A DNA stretch of 64,000 bases from Microbulbifer sp. GL-2 (GCF_007183175.1 NZ_AP019807.1:3344001-3408000), one strand, 5' to 3'; numbered from the stretch's first letter, positions 53,401 through 62,510 are shown. Numbers and translations: made by a program. Notes: generated from the sequence alone by a model not told the origin.

Positions 53401-53942
53401 CTTTTGACATTAGTTTAATGGTGCAAGAGGCCCACAAAGAAAAAGGAGAAAATCTGCAAGCCGTAGTGGGCTATATAGCTATTGGTAAACCCGCACTTAA
53501 ATCAATGAAAATTGCTTTAAGGGGCGCCCATGGTAAATATTTGACCGCAACTAATAATGGTGGTAGTGGGCAAACAGTCAATGCCAATGCTTCAACAATC
53601 GGAAGCCATGAGACTATTATTCTCAGCGGTAATAGCAACCAGCAGGGCTGCTTTGTCGATGGTGACGATGTGTGGCTGCAAACCACCGATGGTTATTATT
53701 ATGGTGCCCAAGAATGGGGAGCACTTGATGTAGCCGTTTCTGCCAGATATAGCTGGGAAACATTTAAATTAATTAATCATACGGACAGAACAGGATGTTT
53801 GGAGGATGGTGATCGGATCTCCTTATTCAATGTCCGACATGGTAACTATATTGTTGCTGAAGGAAACGGTGATGCAAATGCAAATCGCAAGATTCTTGAC
53901 TTATGGGAGATATTTACTGTACATAACCTGATCGTTAATTAA
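50448..53942 (+). CDS. Large secreted multidomain protein (alpha/alpha-toroid-like, H-type-lectin-like repeats, fascin-like C-terminus)
   Basis: About 1165 residues from the ATG at 50448. A signal peptide ('LHIVYIMLLFSLIMPTYAHA') leads into a Trp/Glu-rich helical segment. Residues ~190-380 resemble an alpha/alpha-toroid family: 'SENHVLMWLSTSWLLWEMEG', 'YESTSNTYSGFSISALLNLY' and 'DSRAYGWSYGG'. From ~790, two or three modules repeat the pattern 'TEIRNITSNSFEVRVAEF' / 'ETVHYVVMEAGTYTTANGAE', like modules on secreted marine polysaccharidases. The last ~130 residues ('RGAHGKYLTATNNGGSGQTV', 'NVRHGNYIVAEGNG') form a fascin/beta-trefoil-type binding domain. It is likely a polysaccharide-active or adhesive extracellular protein; a catalytic assignment is not possible. 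Confidence 0.8.
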   Translation: MNFKRAGLHIVYIMLLFSLIMPTYAHAGIWDNFTSWITETWDKVEESAEETSEDVVTTVEDAATASVGFLVDTGEWLYDGLTNSVEGSLDFFFGVADNSVTALNYFGLDVDISDWFSTGPRNSEDGAQPWTLADYDTRSYPAYRAAFRERQAAYIERVFDSAREEPNNDHMVLRAYLGLPLDRAALAQRLTELFTPGKHAYKNPDMQLILYIRVLAESDEYDDLILNEISKLPYWQDEDTERVRVYTSENHVLMWLSTSWLLWEMEGWNIGGGPQKIKERLIRYLEVKKRYGVYESTSNTYSGFSISALLNLYDYAKDQEIKELAGQVALIFLNDIAMVTNDLGAATAADSRAYGWSYGGVNTMKNSFSEYMALVTGMGPQVFTAGNHIDIFATTSLDVSSVAYNRLEKLSGEVNISYYSGHPINEVDSVWAGLDLQDKIIFSQSAGAYAHPELLDEMLEYYLTPVAGLNFFFEDIIVESNLADDLVDMSGVLLTETSAPFTTSSIISEKTLDLYRHGVVQLSSYQDYHAGNAGWQQQPWVATTGTLQVTTRSGAGNGGWKAGGQNMMNTNLPYIKQNKNVALVLYKPAMELRFMDGVGNATDFLPIDDFVTESVNLTWPADKFDETSSFNNWLFAREGEGYVAVYRHCQDKKTFIDHGKTIELFSCNDDEQVWATVVGNTQTHGDFSNFIFTVSQAKIQSKWRWSWADKRHVWETTLEVDGKTLGYSWEANVDDLTDQEMWNLAGANSSSTIETASVRGYQVNDVTSNLTRTGQGNCESSNDILLHQNVSYHGPDPIISRISEDANGECFLLNVEEQSLDTETDHGGEQIDVVHFQNRRFVGGEADKVYAVDHEWTTVQLDFSYTNPVVFTSVIGIAGPDPITTEIRNITSNSFEVRVAEFSWNDGVHLPETVHYVVMEAGTYTTANGAEIHVNAVLLEDNLTGTPEFQTVGIDLQDYVLVSQVQGKNMNETIGTRIKDKQTGSFDISLMVQEAHKEKGENLQAVVGYIAIGKPALKSMKIALRGAHGKYLTATNNGGSGQTVNANASTIGSHETIILSGNSNQQGCFVDGDDVWLQTTDGYYYGAQEWGALDVAVSARYSWETFKLINHTDRTGCLEDGDRISLFNVRHGNYIVAEGNGDANANRKILDLWEIFTVHNLIVN

Positions 53943-53953
53943 GCAGTACGAAA

Positions 53954-53988
53954 TGGGCACCTCAACTAGATGTGGTGGGGTGCCTTAA
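53954..53988 (+). terminator. Probable terminator of the 1165-aa gene
   Basis: A hairpin ggcacctc..ggggtgcc begins 12 bases after the stop and is followed by 'ttaatt', which is only weakly T-rich. Confidence 0.45.
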
Positions 53989-54449
53989 TTGATTATGTAG
54001 AATCTCTTTCTGGATTGGATTTTTGCACTCAAACTAAATGAGCCCTTTATATAGGAGGGCTTACCTGAGTGAGGGTTTCTATACGAGGACAGCTAGTCTG
54101 AACCTATGAATCTCTTAAGTTCCAGACTTGGATGCCGACTACACCTTGTATTCGCACTGCTGACAAGGCTTCCACTTATTAAGGATATTTCGGCGATTAC
54201 TTTTACCTATGAAACCTGGATAGCCGCAGATGATGGCACTTTCGGTGACTGGAGACAGTCGGAACTGGCGAACTGAACTGACTGCTGGTTTAATTGGGTA
54301 TGTTAAGAGATTTCTGCATACCCAGGTTAACAGACAGTTATACTGCAAGGTAGTCGATCTTTGGTCAATCTTAAGATCGACCCCTTTGCTAACTGCAACA
54401 ATACTCCTCTTTATTCTTGACTCCTGAGAGTCCGAATAAAAAGTAACAC

Positions 54450-55916
54450 TTAAAAGCTTGTTTGTTTCCATTCATTCACAGCACTCAGGGAAAATTTCTG
54501 TCCAGTGTCACTGCTGCTGCACTTATAAATTTGAAGTTGTTCTCCATTGTCAGCACTTGACCCAGGTGTATCAATACAGTATTGCCCGTCTTTGTCGCGA
54601 TTTTGAATAATACCGCTTTCCTGTACCTGCCATTTTTCTGAATTGCCGCCGTCGCAATCCCACAGGTGCATTTTATCTCCGTTGTCAGCGGAGCCTGAGT
54701 TGTAGTCGACACAGTATTTGTTGTTGCCTTTAGGTCTTAACTGTCCCTCAGCGGTGTAGACAAACTGCTGTTCGTTACTCGAGCTGCAGTTGGCCAAAGT
54801 CAGGTTGGAGCCATTGCCATAGCCTTGAGAAACATTCATACAGAGATTTGGGTTTTGAATGGACTGGATACGAAAATAACCAGGTAGGCTTCTTCGCACA
54901 CCGACAAAGGGTATAGCTTGGCTGGTATAGCTCGGCGTGTCGTTGACCGTATTTGGATCCATACCAATAGCAGTAGCGCCGTGTGCAACCGCGATATAGG
55001 AATAGCCAAAATCTGTATTGCTGAAATCGCCAGAGCTACTCCACAAATGCATTAATTGTTTACTGTTCGCCGCTTCATTGGCTGTTATTTGGTAATGATC
55101 GCCGGCTTTTACATTACCGCAAAATATCTTCTGGGAGCTGCTGGAATCCATGGAGTCGATATTGCCAGAAAACTCTTCAGGATCGGCAGTATCTACATCA
55201 GGGCAGAGGAAAGCATGTAATGGGTAGTTATCCAGTGCCGATTCCATACGATCATTGACATCGCCCGATTGCCCTCCAGTGAAAATTACCAGAACTTTTT
55301 TACCATTAGTGAAAAGCTCGCTGATAGTAGGCCAGCCGATACTCTTTAATGTGCTGCGATAATTTGTTGAAGTTGAGCTTTGTTTAAGGTGATTGATCAT
55401 ATCCTGGTAGCTGAACTGAAGACTCCCCAACTCTTGCTTGATATATTGATCCAGCAGATAAATCTCATCCGCATACCATGCTGCAAACCAATTGCTATTC
55501 GGCTTCATGTCAATATACAGCATCAGTGGGGCATCAAGCTCATTATTGGCAAGCCATGCTTTAATGTCGTCCAGGCAGTTTTCCAGGCGATCATCTCTGC
55601 CATTACTTTTACACATATGATTGCCGATATCACTCTGACCATGGGCGACATAGGGGCCGTGGCTGCTGCCTTGCCATGGGCCGTGATCGACTACATCCAG
55701 TTCAAGGGAGCGGAAGCCCTTATCCAGCCAGTCAGTTAGTGTTTCCCCACTGGCTAAACGCTCATAACTATTGTGGGGTTGCAGGTAGTAAAGCTGATCA
55801 ACGCGATGGCTGGATTGTACTGGGTCTGCTACGGCTAGTATTGTGCTGGCAAAAGCTGTAGAGCTTAACATTGTCATAGCTGACAAAATAAGTTTGCTGA
55901 AGAAGGGCTTCGACAT
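54450..55916 (-). CDS. Secreted PI-PLC X-domain phospholipase-like protein with ricin-B lectin domain
   Basis: 488 residues with a signal peptide ('LILSAMTMLSSTAFASTI'). The N-terminal ~300 residues have PI-PLC-like elements: 'YYLQPHNSYERLASGETL' (first catalytic His), 'KGFRSLELDVVDHGPWQG', and 'APLMLYIDMKPN'. The last ~135 residues are a ricin-B beta-trefoil with repeats 'GSADNGDKMHLWDCDGGNSE' and 'SSADNGEQLQIYKCSSSD' (QxW-like). It is an exported enzyme for glycosylated or inositol-type lipids, or a calcium-dependent phosphodiesterase; the exact substrate is unknown. The AT-rich tract at 53989-54449 downstream contains no supported gene. Confidence 0.82.
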   Translation of the reverse strand: MSKPFFSKLILSAMTMLSSTAFASTILAVADPVQSSHRVDQLYYLQPHNSYERLASGETLTDWLDKGFRSLELDVVDHGPWQGSSHGPYVAHGQSDIGNHMCKSNGRDDRLENCLDDIKAWLANNELDAPLMLYIDMKPNSNWFAAWYADEIYLLDQYIKQELGSLQFSYQDMINHLKQSSTSTNYRSTLKSIGWPTISELFTNGKKVLVIFTGGQSGDVNDRMESALDNYPLHAFLCPDVDTADPEEFSGNIDSMDSSSSQKIFCGNVKAGDHYQITANEAANSKQLMHLWSSSGDFSNTDFGYSYIAVAHGATAIGMDPNTVNDTPSYTSQAIPFVGVRRSLPGYFRIQSIQNPNLCMNVSQGYGNGSNLTLANCSSSNEQQFVYTAEGQLRPKGNNKYCVDYNSGSADNGDKMHLWDCDGGNSEKWQVQESGIIQNRDKDGQYCIDTPGSSADNGEQLQIYKCSSSDTGQKFSLSAVNEWKQTSF

Positions 55917-56095
55917 TGGGGTGTCCGCTTATGTTGAATGTTTTTTATTGCTATGGAAAGAAGTAGTTAAAGTTGGATTATATGAACAACTTATGAAGAA
56001 CATATGACGCCGGGAAACTATAAAGAATACATCTGAACTTTTGCTGAGTTCCTCACAATTTCCGGCTTTTTAAGTGTACGTATTTTTAATGAAAG

Positions 56096-56560
56096 TTAGA
56101 GTTTCTTCCCCAGCCTCTTTTCCACTTGCTTTTTTTCCCACTCGGGCCCAAATAAGCTGAATACCTCAAATACACTCATGCCGTGAGATATTAAACCTAT
56201 GCCCCAGCCAAGTGCGGCCCATAGTACCCAAAAGTAACCTGGCGATGTAATCAGATTCAGTATGAACAAGCCAATTATCACCAGTACATAGGTGATTACG
56301 TGGGAATAGAATGCCTTAATATCGCGAACGTGTTCTATAACCCGCTTTTCTCGGTCGGATATATCCTGCTCTGTATTCACTTCACTCTCCTGTAGCTCTG
56401 ATAAGTCGATTTCAAAAACAGCAGCTAAAGCTTTTCGTGATTCTAGGCTAGGGTTTTGCCCTCGCTCTATTCTCTGGATAGTCCTGATGTTGAGCCCGCT
56501 TAATCTGGCCAGTTGTTCTTGAGACCATCCGCGTTGAAGTCTTAGCTTTCTGATGATCAT
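56096..56560 (-). CDS. XRE-family regulator with 2TM domain
   Basis: 154 residues preceded by AAGGAG. Residues 1-60 are a Cro/CI helix-turn-helix ('IRKLRLQRGWSQEQLARLSG', 'NIRTIQRIERGQNPSLESRK'). The C-terminal half has two membrane helices ('HVITYVLVIIGLFILNLI' and 'VLWAALGWGIGLISHGMSVF') with the 2TM-domain end 'FGPEWEKKQVEKRLGK'. It is a membrane-anchored transcription factor, probably autoregulated, with ligand unknown. Confidence 0.87.
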   Translation of the reverse strand: MIIRKLRLQRGWSQEQLARLSGLNIRTIQRIERGQNPSLESRKALAAVFEIDLSELQESEVNTEQDISDREKRVIEHVRDIKAFYSHVITYVLVIIGLFILNLITSPGYFWVLWAALGWGIGLISHGMSVFEVFSLFGPEWEKKQVEKRLGKKL

Positions 56561-57025
56561 ACAGCTCCTTTAAATTGGCTTTTGGAGATATTTATAGTGA
56601 ATTTCACAGCTGTCGGGAACTGGCATCTAGGTGACTTCGTTACGACATTATCTTTATTATCAATAAGTTAGGACCTGGTTATGCTGTCAGTTGATAGCGG
56701 TAACCCCAACTAAAACACTCTTTTTCCCTAGGCGGTGTGAGCGTTCCATTGTAGCTCGATACCTTATCAAATATCTGTGTGATAAGTTATTTAACGACCA
56801 AGCCAGCTTTAAATTTGAATGGGTTATCCTAACTAGATAAAAGTTTATGGTGACTTTTTGTGTTTGCTAAGCCGGCCGCTAGATATGGGTAATCAGAACT
56901 GGGTTTATTGCAGAATGATTAGCTCGATACTCGCTGAAAGTGGTATGAGCTTGCCCTCACTGATCGGTAAAGTGGCGTAGGGGCGCTTGGTTTTAACAAG
57001 TGCCCCTACGAACAAAATAACGTGG
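56561..57025. other. Intergenic region
   Basis: About 460 bases with no gene found. It will contain the promoter of the XRE-2TM gene (near 56580-56650) and the 3' end of the hmgA-maiA transcript. Confidence 0.5.
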
Positions 57026-57655
57026 CTAGAGAGTGCTATCGGGTTGGTTTTCCGGGCGTGCATTGATAAAAGCCGGCAACTCATTACAGGCTTCGGCAAT
57101 TTTCTGGATTTTGGGGTATTTAACCAAACCCATACCAAAGCGTTCAGCACTATAGACTTGAGGTAGCAAGCAGCATTCAAATAGACCTGGTTTGTCGCCA
57201 GCGGCGAACGGTTTGGGGTCTAGCTCTTGTTCCAATGCTGAAAAACCCAGGTGAATCCAATGTTGAATCCACTGTATTTTCTGCTCGTCGCTGATCCCGA
57301 GTTCGCCCTGAAGATACTTGAGAATACGCAGGTTCTGTATGGGTTGGATATCACTGGAGATAGTGTGAGCCAGGGCGCGGATGTGAGCGCGGTTTTCGCG
57401 TCCTTTCGGCAATAAGGGGGGCTGTGGGTAGGCCTCGTCCAACCATTCGAGAATAGCCATGGACTGGGTAAGGCTAAAATCATCCTCTTCAATAGTGGGT
57501 ACCATCCCTTGCGGGTTGAGTGCTTTGTAGCTATCGCCGAGCTGTTCCCCTTTCACCAGATTGACTGGATGGTAGTTATACTCCAGCTCTTTCAGGTTGA
57601 GGCCTATGCGAACACGGTAGCTTGCTGAGGAGCGGAAATATCCGTAAAGGTCCAT
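57026..57655 (-). CDS. maiA: Maleylacetoacetate isomerase
   Basis: About 209 residues from the second ATG (57655), which has AAAGGAAAG directly upstream. It is a zeta-class glutathione transferase with the characteristic 'YGYFRSSASYRVRIGLNLK' (catalytic Ser-Ser region), 'NPQGMVPTIEEDDFSLTQS', 'AILEWLDEAYPQPPLLP' and 'PGLFECCLLPQVYSAERF'. It isomerises maleylacetoacetate to fumarylacetoacetate in tyrosine/phenylalanine catabolism using glutathione. It lies 69 bases downstream of hmgA on the same strand. Confidence 0.92.
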   Translation of the reverse strand: MDLYGYFRSSASYRVRIGLNLKELEYNYHPVNLVKGEQLGDSYKALNPQGMVPTIEEDDFSLTQSMAILEWLDEAYPQPPLLPKGRENRAHIRALAHTISSDIQPIQNLRILKYLQGELGISDEQKIQWIQHWIHLGFSALEQELDPKPFAAGDKPGLFECCLLPQVYSAERFGMGLVKYPKIQKIAEACNELPAFINARPENQPDSTL

Positions 57656-57724
57656 TTTCTTTCCTTTCATTCTTTGTTATTGCTTGGGTAAAAGTTAATT
57701 GTCGGCTTGATATTGTGCCCCGAG

Positions 57725-58855
57725 TCACTTTGCCTTCCATGAATTGACATAGTCTGCCAATTCTACCGCATGGGCGTCTGGCAATATGTCCCACGGTATA
57801 CGGCTATCGATCATTACTGCGACTTCATCGGTTTCCTTCCTGGCGTGCTTGGCGCCGACGGCAAAAGCTTTTGGGTGTGGGCCATGGGTAAAGCCCATCG
57901 GGTGTAAGGTAAGCATGCCCGGATGAATATTGTCGCGACTGAAAAAATTTCCGCGATGGTAAAAAATCAGTTCGTCGTAATCGTCATTGTTATGAAAAAA
58001 CGGCACCTTGAGCGCACCGGGGTCACTCTCCAGAGGGCGAGGGACAAAAGTGGCTACCACAAAATCGGGCCCAACAAAGGTAGTGTGTGCTGAGGGGGGA
58101 AGATGGTAGCGATGGCTCATTAGTGGGCGTATATCCCGCCAATTCACCCGCACAGCCAGGTTGTCACCGGTCCAGCCGATGGCATCCAGTGGGTTAAAAG
58201 GATAAATAATCGTGGAGAGTTGCTGGCGGGCTTTTACAATCACCCGCCATTCAGTATCACCTTGCTGGTTCTGAAATGCGTCGTCAATTTTGGGCACGTC
58301 CAGGATTGCCTGATCGAAAATCGCATTGGGGCCCAATATCCCTTTTTCTGGAAGCTGGAAATGACCGCCGCTCGCCTCCACCATCAGAAGTTCCAGAGGT
58401 TCGTCTTGGGTGGGTACCAGGCGCCACATAGTACCGCGCGGCAGGATAATATAGTCGCCATCGCGGATATATAGGTGGCCGAAATCGCAAAACAGATCAC
58501 CGCTGCCATTGTGGACAAAAAGCAGCTGATCTCCATCGCCGTTACGCACCAAGTGATCCATAGGCTCGTAACAGGTCCACAGGCCGATAAGGCTGTTATT
58601 GTTGCGCAGGATTGGCTTCTGATCCCAGGGGCTACCCCCTTTGTGAGTCATTTTTGTACCGTCAAAAGCGTGAGGACGTAGTGGTCCCTCAAATTTGCTC
58701 CAGCCGGTCGGGGGATGGCCGTGGTAGAAATGGGTGCAGGGGCCAAAGAAACCTTCCTTGCCCATCTCCCTTTCAAAAGTATTGGCTGGAAAGTCTGCGT
58801 GGGCTTGGCGGCTGGTTGTGCCTTCAATGCGGGGAAAGCGTATCCACTTGTTCAT
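57725..58855 (-). CDS. hmgA: Homogentisate 1,2-dioxygenase
   Basis: 376 residues, the shorter form of the family (Pseudomonas and human enzymes are ~430-445). Conserved blocks are 'GPLRPHAFDGTKMTHKGG', 'GDLFCDFGHLYIRDGDYIIL' and 'MSHRYHLPPSAHTTFVGPDF'. The iron-ligand region is 'PFFHNNDDYDELIFYHRGNF', then 'HPMGFTHGPHPKAFAVGAKH'. It cleaves homogentisate to maleylacetoacetate. The next step is encoded by maiA just downstream, but fumarylacetoacetase is not in the window. The MarR-type gene is divergent from it, suggesting control. Confidence 0.88.
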   Translation of the reverse strand: MNKWIRFPRIEGTTSRQAHADFPANTFEREMGKEGFFGPCTHFYHGHPPTGWSKFEGPLRPHAFDGTKMTHKGGSPWDQKPILRNNNSLIGLWTCYEPMDHLVRNGDGDQLLFVHNGSGDLFCDFGHLYIRDGDYIILPRGTMWRLVPTQDEPLELLMVEASGGHFQLPEKGILGPNAIFDQAILDVPKIDDAFQNQQGDTEWRVIVKARQQLSTIIYPFNPLDAIGWTGDNLAVRVNWRDIRPLMSHRYHLPPSAHTTFVGPDFVVATFVPRPLESDPGALKVPFFHNNDDYDELIFYHRGNFFSRDNIHPGMLTLHPMGFTHGPHPKAFAVGAKHARKETDEVAVMIDSRIPWDILPDAHAVELADYVNSWKAK

Positions 58856-59129
58856 GGGCAGCCTCGCTTCTGCTTGGCAGGGCGCTTATCGGCAGGTGGA
58901 AAGTTGATCGTTTCTACAGCAGTGTCGCGCATATTTCTTGCGTTTAACCGGCATTGGGTTAACAAAGATGGCGCAAAAAAACCTATACTGTGCGACCAAT
59001 TTTGTCCGGTGCTCCAAGTAAACCCAGCGTAATAATTGCACGCGCAGTGGTTACAATTGAAACCAATGTTAGTTAAATTGGGCATCTGGTACAACCCGGA
59101 TTTGCAGACAGGCAGGTGTGAGAGCAGCC

Positions 59130-59630
59130 ATGATCAATGACCAAAATACGCCGGTAACGGCAGTAAAACAGGATGAGTTGCGCCTGGAGAAATTTTTGCC
59201 GTACCGCCTGTCGGTACTCTCAAACCGTGTGAGTAACGCCATTTCGCAAGCATATGGTGCACGCTTCCATCTCACCATTCCCGCTTGGCGCGTGATGGCA
59301 ATCCTTGGGCGCTTTCCCGACCTCTCAGCCGCGGAACTGGTAGAACAGACAGCCATGGATAAAGTGGCAATCAGCAGAGCGGTTTCTTCTCTACTGAAGA
59401 ATGATTACATCACTCGCAGCGAAGACCCTGCGGATCGTCGGCGCCAGGTCTTGAACCTGTCTGAGCTGGGGCGTGAAGTCTACGCACGCATAGTTCCGCT
59501 GGCGCAGCAATACGAAAATGATTTGATTGCCTCGCTCTCCACGGAGGAGAGGGAGCAACTGGATGGCATTATCGAAAAACTGATGGTTCGCGCGAAGGAG
59601 TGGTCTGAGCGCGGCTTGATTGATGAATAA
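59130..59630 (+). CDS. MarR-family transcriptional regulator
   Basis: About 166 residues from the ATG at 59130. Winged HTH with 'VRQ'-type helix 'ISQAYGARFHLTIPAWRVMA', 'LSAAELVEQTAMDKVAISRA' (recognition helix) and wing 'DPADRRRQVLNLSELGREVY' (DRR motif). Its position, divergent from hmgA-maiA and upstream of the aminotransferase gene, suggests that it senses an aromatic acid and controls both directions. This is inference from context. Confidence 0.87.
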   Translation: MINDQNTPVTAVKQDELRLEKFLPYRLSVLSNRVSNAISQAYGARFHLTIPAWRVMAILGRFPDLSAAELVEQTAMDKVAISRAVSSLLKNDYITRSEDPADRRRQVLNLSELGREVYARIVPLAQQYENDLIASLSTEEREQLDGIIEKLMVRAKEWSERGLIDE

Positions 59631-59655
59631 ATAGGATAAATAAAGGAGTTTTCAG

Positions 59656-60846
59656 ATGTTTGAGCATTTAAGCAGCCTCCCGCCAGACCCCATCCTGGGT
59701 CTGCTGGCCAGTTACCGTGCGGATGAAAACCCCAGCAAAATCGACCTTGGTGTAGGGGTCTACAAGGATGAGGCCGGCCATACTGCGGTTTTGCAGGCGG
59801 TAAAGGAAGCTGAAACGCGGCTTCTGCATAGCGAAGAGACTAAAGCCTATATTGGTCCTGCTGGCACGCCAGGCTTCAATTCTGTGATGCAGGAGCTGGT
59901 ACTGGGCGCCGGACACCCCGCGCTGGTCGGAGGCCGCGTGCGTTCTGCCCAAACTCCTGGTGGTTGTGGCGCCCTGCGCGCTTTGGCGGAACTGATCAAC
60001 CGGGCCAAGGCAGGGGCCACCGTCTGGGTGAGTGATCCTACTTGGGCAAACCATGTGCCGTTGCTGGGTAACGCTGGTTTGCAAATCAAGAGCTATCCCT
60101 ATTACGACCGTGCGACCAGCAGTTTGCAGTTCGACAAGATGGTGGAGACTCTGAAGAACGTGGGCGAGGGCGATGTGGTCCTGTTTCACGCCTGCTGTCA
60201 CAACCCCTGTGGCGCGGACCTGTCCCGTGAGCAGTGGAAAGTGTTGGCGGAAATGGCCCAGAAGCAGGGCTTTACCCCGTTTATTGATATGGCATACCAG
60301 GGTTTTGGGGAAAGCCTGGAGGACGACGCCTATGGCTTACGCCTGATGGCGGAATCTGTACCCGAAATGCTGGTAGCGGCTTCCTGCTCCAAGAACTTTG
60401 GCCTATACCGTGAGCGCGTTGGCCTGGCCATGGTGATTTATGCTGATGCTGAGAGCGCCGATAAAGGCCACAGTCAGATGTTGAGTGCGATTCGTGGGAA
60501 CTATTCCATGCCACCTTCTCACGGTGCAGCGATTGTGGAATCTATTCTTACAGATGCAGGCCTTAAGGCTAACTGGGAAGCGGAGCTTACTGAGATGCGT
60601 GAACGCATCAACGGGCTGCGTGCTGGTTTGGTAGAGGGCCTTGCAGCCGCTGGGGCTGCCGGCGATTTCGGATTTATCCGTCAGCAGAAAGGCATGTTCT
60701 CCTTCCTGGGTATCAGCCCGGAGCAGGTGCAGCAGCTTCAGAGTGACTATTCCATCTATATGGTGGACTCCAGCCGCATTAGTATTGCCGGCTTGAGTTC
60801 CAATAATATGGAATACTTCTGTAAGGCAGTTGCCAGCGTGCTGTAA
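59656..60846 (+). CDS. Aromatic amino acid aminotransferase (class I)
   Basis: 396 residues of the AspC/TyrB branch: 'SKIDLGVGVYKDEAGHTAVL', 'TKAYIGPAGTPGFNSVMQEL', 'VVLFHACCHNPCGADLSREQ', 'PFIDMAYQGFGESLEDDAYG', and the PLP Lys in 'ASCSKNFGLYRERVGLA'. It probably interconverts tyrosine/phenylalanine and their 2-oxo acids, which fits the homogentisate genes next door. A TyrB-like or aspartate specificity cannot be excluded by sequence alone. Good ribosome binding site AAAGGAG. It follows the MarR gene by 25 bases. Confidence 0.9.
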   Translation: MFEHLSSLPPDPILGLLASYRADENPSKIDLGVGVYKDEAGHTAVLQAVKEAETRLLHSEETKAYIGPAGTPGFNSVMQELVLGAGHPALVGGRVRSAQTPGGCGALRALAELINRAKAGATVWVSDPTWANHVPLLGNAGLQIKSYPYYDRATSSLQFDKMVETLKNVGEGDVVLFHACCHNPCGADLSREQWKVLAEMAQKQGFTPFIDMAYQGFGESLEDDAYGLRLMAESVPEMLVAASCSKNFGLYRERVGLAMVIYADAESADKGHSQMLSAIRGNYSMPPSHGAAIVESILTDAGLKANWEAELTEMRERINGLRAGLVEGLAAAGAAGDFGFIRQQKGMFSFLGISPEQVQQLQSDYSIYMVDSSRISIAGLSSNNMEYFCKAVASVL

Positions 60847-60860
60847 ATTCGGCACATTTG

Positions 60861-60883
60861 GGGGTGAGCTGAATACTCACCCC
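60861..60883 (+). terminator. Terminator-like hairpin after the aminotransferase
   Basis: Stem ggggtgag / ctcacccc with a 7-base loop and only a short T-run. It is weak, but positioned correctly between stop and next start. Confidence 0.55.
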
Positions 60884-60915
60884 TTAAGATTTATCCATAG
60901 AAGTAAGAGTGAAAG

Positions 60916-62307
60916 ATGGAAGTTGAGCTAGGAGTCCCAGTGTCTGAATCCCCCACCCAAGTCTGGACCCCACAGAGCTGGCGAAACTTCACCGCACACC
61001 AACAGCCCAAATACGCCTCCGCTGAAGACGTTTCCCAGGTAGCCAAGCAGCTTGCGGGCCACCCGCCATTGGTGTTTGCTGCTGAAGCACGCGAGCTGCG
61101 GCGTCAGTTGGCCCAGGTAGCAGAAGGCAAAGCGTTTTTGTTACAGGGCGGTGACTGTGCAGAGTCTTTTGCTGACTTCAATGCAAACCGTATTCGTGAC
61201 ACTTTTAAAGTGTTGCTGCAAATGGCAGTGGTTCTCACCTTTGCCGGTAATTTGCCTGTAGTTAAGGTTGCGCGGATGGCCGGCCAATACGCCAAGCCTC
61301 GCTCTGCGGATACTGAAACTGTGAATGGTATTGAGCTGCCCAGCTATCGCGGCGATATTATCAATGGCATTGACTTTACCAATGAGGCCCGCCAACCAGA
61401 CCCCCAGCGCATGGTCACCGCCTATAACCAGTCGGCTGCCACACTCAACCTGTTGCGTGCCTTTGCCCAAGGCGGCCTGGCGGACCTTCACCAAGTGCAC
61501 GGTTGGAACTTGAGCTTCCTCAAGAACAACCCTCAGCGCGAAAAATATGCACAGCTGGCTGAGCGCCTGCAGGAAGCCCTGGAATTTATGGCGGTGTGTG
61601 GTGTGACTTCAGAAAACACCCCTGCCATTCGTGAGACAGTACTTTACACATCACACGAAGCGCTGTTGCTGGAGTATGAGCAGGCATTGACCCGCACTGA
61701 CAGCCTCACCGGCAAGTGGTATGACTGCTCCGCGCATATGCTCTGGATCGGTGAGCGAACCCGCCAGCTGGATGGTGCTCACGTGGAGTTCCTGTCTGGA
61801 GTCTGTAACCCGATCGGTGTAAAAGTCGGCCCCAGTATGCAGCCGGATGAGCTGCTGCGCCTGATTGACAAGCTCAATCCCGAAAACGATGCAGGTCGCC
61901 TTACTTTGATCACTCGTATGGGGGCCGATACTCTAGGGGACAAGCTGCCAGAACTTGTGCGTGCAGTACAAAGGGAAGGCCGCTCCGTGGTCTGGAGCAC
62001 AGACCCCATGCATGGCAATACCGTAAAAGCCGGCAATGGTTACAAAACCCGCGACTTTGATAAAATCCTACGTGAAATTCGTGACTTCTTCTCCGTACAC
62101 TGGGCCGAAGGCAGTCACCCTGGCGGTATCCACTTGGAAATGACCGGTGAACACGTTACCGAATGCACTGGCGGCGCCTGGAAAATATCAGAAGCCGATC
62201 TTGCCAGCTGCTATCGCACCCAATGCGACCCAAGACTGAATGCCGACCAAGTGCTGGAGCTGGCTTTCTGCGTATCGGAGTGGCTGCGCGCAGGGCGGAT
62301 TGCCTAA
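60916..62307 (+). CDS. Class II 3-deoxy-7-phosphoheptulonate (DAHP) synthase
   Basis: 463 residues, class II (plant/Pseudomonas type) as shown by 'ALKxGGDC'-like '[20 protein letters not shown]', '[15 protein letters not shown]', '[20 protein letters not shown]', '[11 protein letters not shown]', '[19 protein letters not shown]', '[20 protein letters not shown]' and '[17 protein letters not shown]'. It condenses phosphoenolpyruvate and erythrose 4-phosphate at the entry of the shikimate pathway. It is next to aromatic catabolic genes, so aromatic synthesis and breakdown are clustered. Confidence 0.93.
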   Translation: MEVELGVPVSESPTQVWTPQSWRNFTAHQQPKYASAEDVSQVAKQLAGHPPLVFAAEARELRRQLAQVAEGKAFLLQGGDCAESFADFNANRIRDTFKVLLQMAVVLTFAGNLPVVKVARMAGQYAKPRSADTETVNGIELPSYRGDIINGIDFTNEARQPDPQRMVTAYNQSAATLNLLRAFAQGGLADLHQVHGWNLSFLKNNPQREKYAQLAERLQEALEFMAVCGVTSENTPAIRETVLYTSHEALLLEYEQALTRTDSLTGKWYDCSAHMLWIGERTRQLDGAHVEFLSGVCNPIGVKVGPSMQPDELLRLIDKLNPENDAGRLTLITRMGADTLGDKLPELVRAVQREGRSVVWSTDPMHGNTVKAGNGYKTRDFDKILREIRDFFSVHWAEGSHPGGIHLEMTGEHVTECTGGAWKISEADLASCYRTQCDPRLNADQVLELAFCVSEWLRAGRIA

Positions 62308-62335
62308 CCGCTTAATTTTAATGCTATCACATTGG

Positions 62336-62375
62336 CCCCTTGCTCTGAGATCGACACTTGGGCAAGGGGTTTTTC
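62336..62375 (+). terminator. Rho-independent terminator after DAHP synthase
   Basis: Stem ccccttgc / gcaagggg with an 18-base loop followed by five T residues, 28 bases after the stop. Confidence 0.8.
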
Positions 62376-62510
62376 TTTACTGGAAATAAAGCTGAGAGTT
62401 AAGAGCCGGAAGCTAAGAAATGGCCCCCAGGTTGAGTACCAGTTAATAATTCCAGCGTTCAATAATTTCAAACCTACACCCATTTCGTGACCAAAACAGG
62501 CCAGAGATTT

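Noticed and set aside
54139..54471. 110-aa minus-strand frame ending 'CQQCEYKV'
   Set aside because: Overlaps the end of the PI-PLC gene, has no clear family, and the Cys pair alone is not evidence of a zinc protein or transposase.
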